From the NCBI GenBank assembly GCA_945957495.1, contig CAMFLG010000070.1:1-10524 (forward strand): a DNA stretch of 10,524 bases. Direction: 5' to 3'. The translations under genes and the position numbers were made by a program. A model generated the notes under the pieces. It was given only the letters and a program-made list of their open reading frames with translations. It ran no database searches and was not told the DNA's origin. Position 1 is the first letter of the stretch. Every line of letters begins with the position of its first letter. Of this stretch, positions 6,978 through 10,524 are shown piece after piece. Source of the stretch: an uncultured Pseudorhodobacter sp. (GTDB taxonomy: Bacteria; Pseudomonadota; Alphaproteobacteria; Rhodobacterales; Rhodobacteraceae).

Positions 6978-7316
6978 ATGACAAAATACCTCATCTCCTT
7001 CCCCAGCGAAGCCATGGTACTTTCGGATGAAGAGTTTCCCATCGCCGCCGCCGCCGCGCATGCCGTGATCGCCGAGGCCAAGGCGGCGGGCGTCTATGTC
7101 TTTGGCGGTGGCATCGAAGAGGCGATTGACCCCGTGCTTGTCTCTGCAACCGGCGAGGTTTCATCGCAGATCTATCCGGGCAGTCGACTGAACGGCGGCT
7201 TCACCGTGCTAGAATTGCCCACCCGCAAAGACGCCGTGGAATGGGCCCGAAAGATCGCCACTGCCTGCCGCTGCGCGCAAGAACTCCGCGAATTCATGTA
7301 CGACCCGGCAAGCTGA
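6978..7316 (+). CDS. YCII-related domain protein
   Basis: This encodes a small cytoplasmic protein of 112 residues with a YCII-like (ferredoxin-like, dimeric alpha+beta) pattern. The first strand is 'KYLISFPSEAM', then a helix 'AAAAAHAVIAEAKAAG', 'VYVFGGGIEEA' as strand and glycine turn, 'LNGGFTVLELPTRKDAVEWA' as strand and helix, and 'CRCAQELREFMYDP' at the end. The 'AAGVYVFGGG' segment is typical of YCII proteins found in actinobacteria and proteobacteria. Their chemistry is mostly unknown, and the neighbours give no clue. The ATG at 6978 has no clear Shine-Dalgarno in the 20 bases before it, unlike every other gene here. The gene sits between two REP-like pairs. Confidence 0.8.
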   Translation: MTKYLISFPSEAMVLSDEEFPIAAAAAHAVIAEAKAAGVYVFGGGIEEAIDPVLVSATGEVSSQIYPGSRLNGGFTVLELPTRKDAVEWARKIATACRCAQELREFMYDPAS

Positions 7317-7364
7317 CACTGCGAAACCGCAGTCCCCCTAAATTCGCCCCCTTTTCGCGCCCCT

Positions 7365-7388
7365 GTAGGTCGGGGTTCACCCCGACTC
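7365..7388 (+). repeat. REP-like palindrome, type 1, copy B1
   Basis: GTAG (7365-7368) leads a perfect 7-bp stem GTCGGGG (7369-7375) and CCCCGAC (7380-7386) with loop TTCA, followed by TC. This is the intact form of the type seen degenerate at A1. It lies 48 bases after the YCII gene. Confidence 0.8.
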
Positions 7389-7392
7389 TGCG

Positions 7393-7415
7393 GTAAGGTG
7401 GGCAATCTGCCCACC
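7393..7415 (+). repeat. REP-like palindrome, type 2, copy B2
   Basis: The stem GGTGGGCA (7397-7404) and TGCCCACC (7408-7415) with loop ATC is identical to A2, but the head is GTAA rather than GTAG. It directly follows B1 in the same orientation, repeating the A1-A2 order. Confidence 0.85.
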
Positions 7416-7527
7416 CCCCGCACGCGCCCAATCAAAACCTCCGCTCCCCACGCTGACCCAGACCTGATCCATCTCAATAGTGATGAGCCCCGGCGTCACC
7501 TCGCCGCCCTTCCCCTTCCCGCCGCCC

Positions 7528-7552
7528 GTAGGACGGGCAATATTGCCCATCC
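7528..7552 (+). repeat. REP-like palindrome, variant copy C
   Basis: GTAG (7528-7531) leads a 14-bp perfect palindrome GGGCAATATTGCCC (7535-7548), extended by GGA/TCC with one C-A mismatch. It resembles type 2 but with a different centre and outer stem. It lies 44 bases before bioM, in the untranslated leader. Confidence 0.65.
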
Positions 7553-7596
7553 CCCCCGCACAGGCTAAGAGCCTTGCCACCGGAAGGGGCGGATCC

Positions 7597-8322
7597 ATGA
7601 CAGGCGGCAGCGGCATCATCCTTACCAAGGCAGGCGTCACGCTGGCGGGCAAACCCATCCTGTCCGACCTGACGCTGACCCTGACAGAGCCGCGCATCGG
7701 CATCGTTGGCCGCAACGGATCGGGAAAGACCACCCTCTTGCGCCTGATGGCCGGGCTGATTGCGCCCTCCACCGGGCAGGTCAGCGTGGACGGTGCCGCC
7801 CCCGATGACCGCAAGGCGATGCTGACCCGACTGGGCATCCTGTTTCAGAACCCCGATCACCAGATCCTGTTTCCCACCGTCGCCGAAGAGCTTGGCTTTG
7901 GCCTGCGGCAGATGGGCCAGACCGAGGCGCAGGCCACCGCCGCCCTGCGCGCGCTGCTGGCGGCAGAGGGGCGCAGCCATTGGGAAAAGGCCGCGACCCA
8001 CACGCTCAGCCAAGGCCAGCGCCACTATCTGTGCCTTATGTCGATCCTGCTGATGGCGCCCGAAACGATCCTGCTGGACGAACCCTTTGCCGGGCTTGAT
8101 CTGCCCACGCAAATCCGCCTGTCGCGCCGCCTGGCCGCCCTGCCGCAGCGCCTGATCACAATCTCGCACGACCCCGCCGCCGTGGCACGCTGTGACCGGG
8201 TGATCTGGCTGGACGCGGGCCGTATCAAGGCCGATGGCCCCGCCGCACCCACGCTGGCCGCCTTCACCGCCGCCATGGCCGAACTGGGAGAGCGCGATGC
8301 TGACACTGACCTCCCCGGTTGA
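7597..8322 (+). CDS. bioM: Biotin ECF transporter ATPase BioM
   Basis: The 241-residue ABC ATPase energises biotin uptake at the inner face of the membrane. Walker A is 'GRNGSGKT' (38-45). The Q-loop is in 'FQNPDHQIL' (Q84), a form typical of cobalt/nickel/biotin-type ECF ATPases. The signature is 'LSQGQ' (137-141), Walker B 'ILLDEPF' (158-164), the D-loop 'AGLD' (165-168), and the switch histidine H191. One ATPase followed by T and S components matches the bioMNY operon of Rhodobacter capsulatus. I place the start at ATG 7597, preceded by AAGGGG with seven-base spacing. The same frame is open back to 7480, but that would translate through REP-like copy C and has no ribosome site. The coding end overlaps bioN by 26 bases. 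Confidence 0.93.
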   Translation: MTGGSGIILTKAGVTLAGKPILSDLTLTLTEPRIGIVGRNGSGKTTLLRLMAGLIAPSTGQVSVDGAAPDDRKAMLTRLGILFQNPDHQILFPTVAEELGFGLRQMGQTEAQATAALRALLAAEGRSHWEKAATHTLSQGQRHYLCLMSILLMAPETILLDEPFAGLDLPTQIRLSRRLAALPQRLITISHDPAAVARCDRVIWLDAGRIKADGPAAPTLAAFTAAMAELGERDADTDLPG

Positions 8323-8896
8323 AATCTGGGCGCACCGCCTGCCCGCCGGGGCAAAGCTGGGCCTGCTCTGCGCCTTCACCATCCTTCTGTTCGCCCTGAA
8401 AACCCCGGCGGCCCTGCTGATCGCCGCCGCCGCCACCGCCGCCCTGATCGCCAGCGGCGGCCCGACCTTTGCCAAAGTGTCGCTGACCATGCTGCGCCCA
8501 CTGTGGCCCTTCGTGCTGATCGTCGGCCTCTGGCATCTGTGGATCGGCGAACCCACCCAAGGCGTCAGCATCGTGATCCGCATGATCACCGCCGTCGCCG
8601 CCGCCAATTTCGTGACGATGACCACGCGGCTAACGGATATGATCACCGTTCTGGAAACCCTGACCAAACCGCTGGCCCGCCTTGGCCTGTCGCCGCGCGC
8701 GCTGGCCCTTGCGGTGGCGCTGACCATCCGGTTCATCCCCGTCACACTGTCCCGGATGCAGGTGATCCGCGAAAGCTGGCGTGCCCGATCGCCCCGCCGC
8801 CCCGGCTGGCGCATCCTCTTGCCCGCCACCCTTGCCGCCCTTGACGATGCCGAGGCGGTGGCAGAGGCCTTGCGCGCAAGGGGGGGTGCAGGCTAA
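8297..8896 (+). CDS. bioN: Biotin ECF transporter transmembrane coupling protein BioN
   Basis: The 199-residue integral membrane protein is the T component that couples BioM to BioY. Hydrophobic helices are seen at about 17-52, 66-83, 90-108 and 135-150. The two coupling-helix motifs diagnostic of EcfT are near the C-terminus: A163-R164-S165 in 'ESWRARS' and A194-R195-G196 in 'ALRARGG'. The short length fits BioN rather than the longer CbiQ or general EcfT. ATG 8297 lies inside the end of bioM, with GGGAG six bases upstream, so translation is probably coupled. bioY starts 26 bases after the stop. Confidence 0.9.
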   Translation: MLTLTSPVEIWAHRLPAGAKLGLLCAFTILLFALKTPAALLIAAAATAALIASGGPTFAKVSLTMLRPLWPFVLIVGLWHLWIGEPTQGVSIVIRMITAVAAANFVTMTTRLTDMITVLETLTKPLARLGLSPRALALAVALTIRFIPVTLSRMQVIRESWRARSPRRPGWRILLPATLAALDDAEAVAEALRARGGAG

Positions 8897-8922
8897 CTGC
8901 GCAGCGCAAACAGGAGACGCCC

Positions 8923-9465
8923 ATGGAAAAGAACCTGACCCACATCGCCCTCTTCGCCGCGCTGATCGCGGTGCTGGGGCTGGTGCCCAAGATTGACCTG
9001 ATCTCTGGCGTGCCGATCACGGCGCAATCCATGGGGGTGATGCTGTGCGGCACCGTTCTGGGCGCCAAACGCGGCGCGCTGGCGGTGCTGCTGTTCGTGG
9101 CCCTCGTGGCGCTTGGCCTGCCGCTCTTGGCCGGCGGGCGCGGCGGGTTGGGCGTGTTCGCCTCGCCCACCGTCGGCTTTGTCGTGGGCTTCCCCTTTGC
9201 CGCCTTCACCGCAGGCCTGATCGTGGAACGCTGGCGCGCCCCGATTACCGCCGCCGCCCTGGCCGGGGCGATCATCGGCGGCATCGTCGTGCTTTATGCC
9301 TTTGGCATCACCGGCATGGCGCTGGTTCTGGGCAAAACCCTGCCCGAGGCCACGGCGCTTGCCACCCCTTTCCTGCCCGGCGATCTGATCAAGGCCGTGC
9401 TGGCCGCTCTGATCACCAGATCCATCGCGCAGATGCGCCCCGGCGCGCTTTTGTCGCGCGCCTGA
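8923..9465 (+). CDS. bioY: Biotin-binding S component BioY
   Basis: The 180-residue membrane protein is almost entirely hydrophobic, with about six helices. BioY marks are the glycine-rich 'GGRGGLGVFASPTVGFVVGF' (71-90), which forms part of the biotin site, and 'FLPGDLIKAVLAALI' (150-164) with D154 and K157. The first helix 'THIALFAALIAVLGLVPKI', ending near 'GVPITAQSMGVMLCG', is also typical. It binds biotin and, with BioM and BioN, forms the high-affinity transporter; some BioY proteins work alone at lower affinity. ATG 8923 follows AGGAG with six-base spacing. It is the last gene of the operon. No BioR-type operator (TTAT..ATAA) is seen upstream of bioM, so control is unknown. Confidence 0.95.
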   Translation: MEKNLTHIALFAALIAVLGLVPKIDLISGVPITAQSMGVMLCGTVLGAKRGALAVLLFVALVALGLPLLAGGRGGLGVFASPTVGFVVGFPFAAFTAGLIVERWRAPITAAALAGAIIGGIVVLYAFGITGMALVLGKTLPEATALATPFLPGDLIKAVLAALITRSIAQMRPGALLSRA

Positions 9466-9476
9466 TCCTGCCCAAA

Positions 9477-9500
9477 GGGTGGGCAGATTGCCCACCCTAC
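9477..9500 (-). repeat. REP-like palindrome, type 2, inverted copy D
   Basis: On the minus strand GTAG (9500-9497) leads the type 2 stem, here 9 bp: GGGTGGGCA (9477-9485) and TGCCCACCC (9489-9497) around a three-base loop. It lies 11 bases after the bioY stop, so the bioMNY transcript would end in or pass through this hairpin. There is no T run after it. Confidence 0.85.
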
Positions 9501-9569
9501 CGCACGCCCGCCTTACCCAATCTTCACCCCGTCTTGCGCTAATCGGCCCGTCCCCAGCCGGAGCGTATC

Positions 9570-10405
9570 ATGGACCCTATCCTTCCCCTGCCCCTTTCCC
9601 AGATCGACGCCAGCGCCCTGCCGCGCGACCGCGCCTGTCTGGAACCCGAGGCGCTGAACGAACTCGCCACCTCCATCGCCACATCCGGCCTGCGCCAGCC
9701 GATCGAGGTCTGGGCCTACCCCGACCCCAGCGGCCCGCACCGCTATGGCCTGATCTCGGGCCTGCGCCGCCTGACCGCGCATCAGCAACTGGCCGAACGG
9801 CGCGGCAACGGCGATTTCACCACCATCCCCGCCTTCATCCGCACCCCCGCCTCGATCCCCGCCGCGATGGCCGCCATAATGAGGTCCGCGCCGAAATCAC
9901 CCCGTGGGAAAAGGGCAAAACCCTGATCGTCGCCACCCAGGCAGGCATTTTCGACACCATCGAAGCCGCCTGCGCCACGCTGCACCCCACCGCCACCCGG
10001 CAGAAACGCGCCCGCCTGCGCGCCTTCGCCGAAGTGGTCGAGGAACTGGACGGCAGCATCGCAACGCCCGAGGCGCTGACCACCCGGCAAATGCACCACC
10101 TCAGCGCCGCCCTGCGCCGCGGCCTGGGCGAGCTGATCGCCCTCACCCTCGCCGACCACCGCCGCGCGGGCCTTGCCAGCCAGTGGCAGGCGCTGCTGCC
10201 GATCCTGAATGAGCCGGTCGAGCCCGAAACCGCCACCACCCCCGGCCGCCCCCGCCGCGTGCTGCATCTTAAACAGGGCCTTGTTATCCGCCGCGAACGC
10301 AGCCGCGACGGTTGGATTTTGCGGTTCTCTGGCCCAGAGAACAAGAAGGGCGGGCTGGTGGACGATGTGATCGACCATATCGAGCGGATGTTTCAGCCAA
10401 GTTAA
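9570..10405 (+). pseudogene. ParB/Spo0J-like protein gene, interrupted by a frameshift
   Basis: The first part (9570 to about 9876, some 102 residues) reads as a ParB N-terminal domain: 'LPLSQIDASALPRDR', 'ALNELATSIATSGLRQPIEV' and box 'YGLISGLRRLTAHQQLAE', where the GLRR motif fits the CTP/DNA-binding fold of ParB proteins. In this frame a short tail ends at 9926. The protein clearly continues in another frame from AAT at 9878: 'NEVRAEITPWEKGKTLIVAT', then a helix-rich part including 'SRDGWILRFSGPE', to the stop at 10403-10405. The junction is consistent with loss of one base, or of 4 or 7. ATG 9570 has CGGAG with six-base spacing. Rejoined it would be about 280 residues. No parA or parS is visible, so an orphan ParB-like regulator is likely. 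It may be a true pseudogene or a sequencing error; both halves look otherwise well kept. Confidence 0.75.
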
Positions 10406-10431
10406 CGCCAACCCGCTTCGCAACAAAGGGC

Positions 10432-10469
10432 CGCGCCCGACCTCGGGAAGGCGCGCCAACCCTGGTTTT
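10432..10469 (+). terminator. Possible weak terminator after the ParB-like gene
   Basis: CGCGCC (10432-10437) can pair with GGCGCG (10450-10455), with an inner CCG/CGG pairing in the loop. A TTTT lies 10 bases beyond the stem. The distance to the T run makes this a poor match to a standard intrinsic terminator. Confidence 0.25.
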
Positions 10470-10493
10470 AGGCACTTTATGCCGCCATGCCCC

Positions 10494-10515
10494 GCCCGCG
10501 CAGGTTTGCGCGGGC
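10494..10515. other. Strong hairpin at the right edge
   Basis: GCCCGCGCA (10494-10502) and TGCGCGGGC (10507-10515) form a perfect 9-bp stem with a GGTT loop. There is no T run on either side, and the sequence is cut nine bases later. Its owner (a downstream gene, a terminator of a minus-strand gene, or a repeat) cannot be decided. Confidence 0.45.
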
Positions 10516-10524
10516 GCTCGAACC

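Noticed and set aside
6961..6989. TTGACG at 6961 as -35 of a promoter for the YCII gene
   Set aside because: A standard spacing puts the -10 inside the coding region at 6984-6989, which would start the transcript after the initiation codon.
7480..7596. Upstream extension of BioM by 39 residues
   Set aside because: It would translate through a REP-like hairpin, has no ribosome site, and the extra residues do not resemble ABC ATPases.
7317..7596. BioR operator upstream of bioM
   Set aside because: No TTAT..ATAA palindrome is present; the closest A/T-rich stretch (CAATAGTGATGA) does not fit.
7474..8829. 451-residue minus-strand open frame opposite bioM and bioN
   Set aside because: It is a shadow of high-GC coding sequence. 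The plus strand encodes clear BioM and BioN motifs, and the antisense product is low-complexity Gly/Gln/Arg with no recognisable domain.
9866..9886. Programmed frameshift in the ParB-like gene
   Set aside because: There is no slippery run of repeated bases at the junction and no evident stimulatory structure; a small deletion or sequencing error is simpler.
10284..10475. 63-residue minus-strand open frame
   Set aside because: It is antisense to the end of the ParB-like gene, Arg-rich, with no ribosome site or recognisable similarity.
10480..10524. tRNA-like end (GGTTCGAGC on the minus strand at the right edge)
   Set aside because: The T-loop-like bases are not flanked by a matching T stem, and no acceptor arm or CCA fits.

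Overview
The window is GC-rich, densely coding chromosomal DNA from an alphaproteobacterium, most likely a Rhodobacterales/Paracoccaceae member (Rhodobacter-like). The pointers are a GcrA-type cell-cycle regulator, a bioMNY biotin-uptake operon in the order known from Rhodobacter capsulatus, strong C/G third-position bias, and ordinary GGAG-type ribosome binding sites. I see no plasmid, phage, transposase, CRISPR array, rRNA or tRNA. Most of the window is housekeeping and accessory-metabolism genes. I did not find a convincing previously undescribed system.

Layout, left to right. Positions 1-851 (minus) hold the N-terminal half of an MgtE magnesium channel cut by the window edge. It is divergent from guaD, guanine deaminase (1072-2355, plus); the 220 bp between them hold several short inverted repeats. 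guaD converges on a small RraB-like gene (2499-2810, minus), which is divergent from gcrA (3026-3664, plus). gcrA converges, across a strong bidirectional terminator, on a 668-residue AsmA-family envelope protein (3728-5734, minus). That gene is divergent from ppk2, a polyphosphate kinase 2 (5887-6813, plus). Next comes a YCII-domain gene (6978-7316, plus), then bioM-bioN-bioY (7597-9465, plus), encoding a complete ECF-type biotin transporter. Last is a ParB/Spo0J-like gene (9570-10405, plus) broken by a frameshift near 9876.

The most distinctive structural signal is a family of six short palindromes at four intergenic loci between 6872 and 9500. Five of the six have a GTAG tetranucleotide at the 5' side of the hairpin, which is the layout of REP elements mobilised by RAYT (TnpA_REP) transposases. 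Two heterotypic pairs flank the YCII gene, one single copy precedes bioM, and one inverted copy follows bioY.

The genes do not form one pathway. The bio genes act together: ATPase BioM, coupling protein BioN and biotin-binding BioY. Other genes appear to be independent units with their own short intergenic regions.
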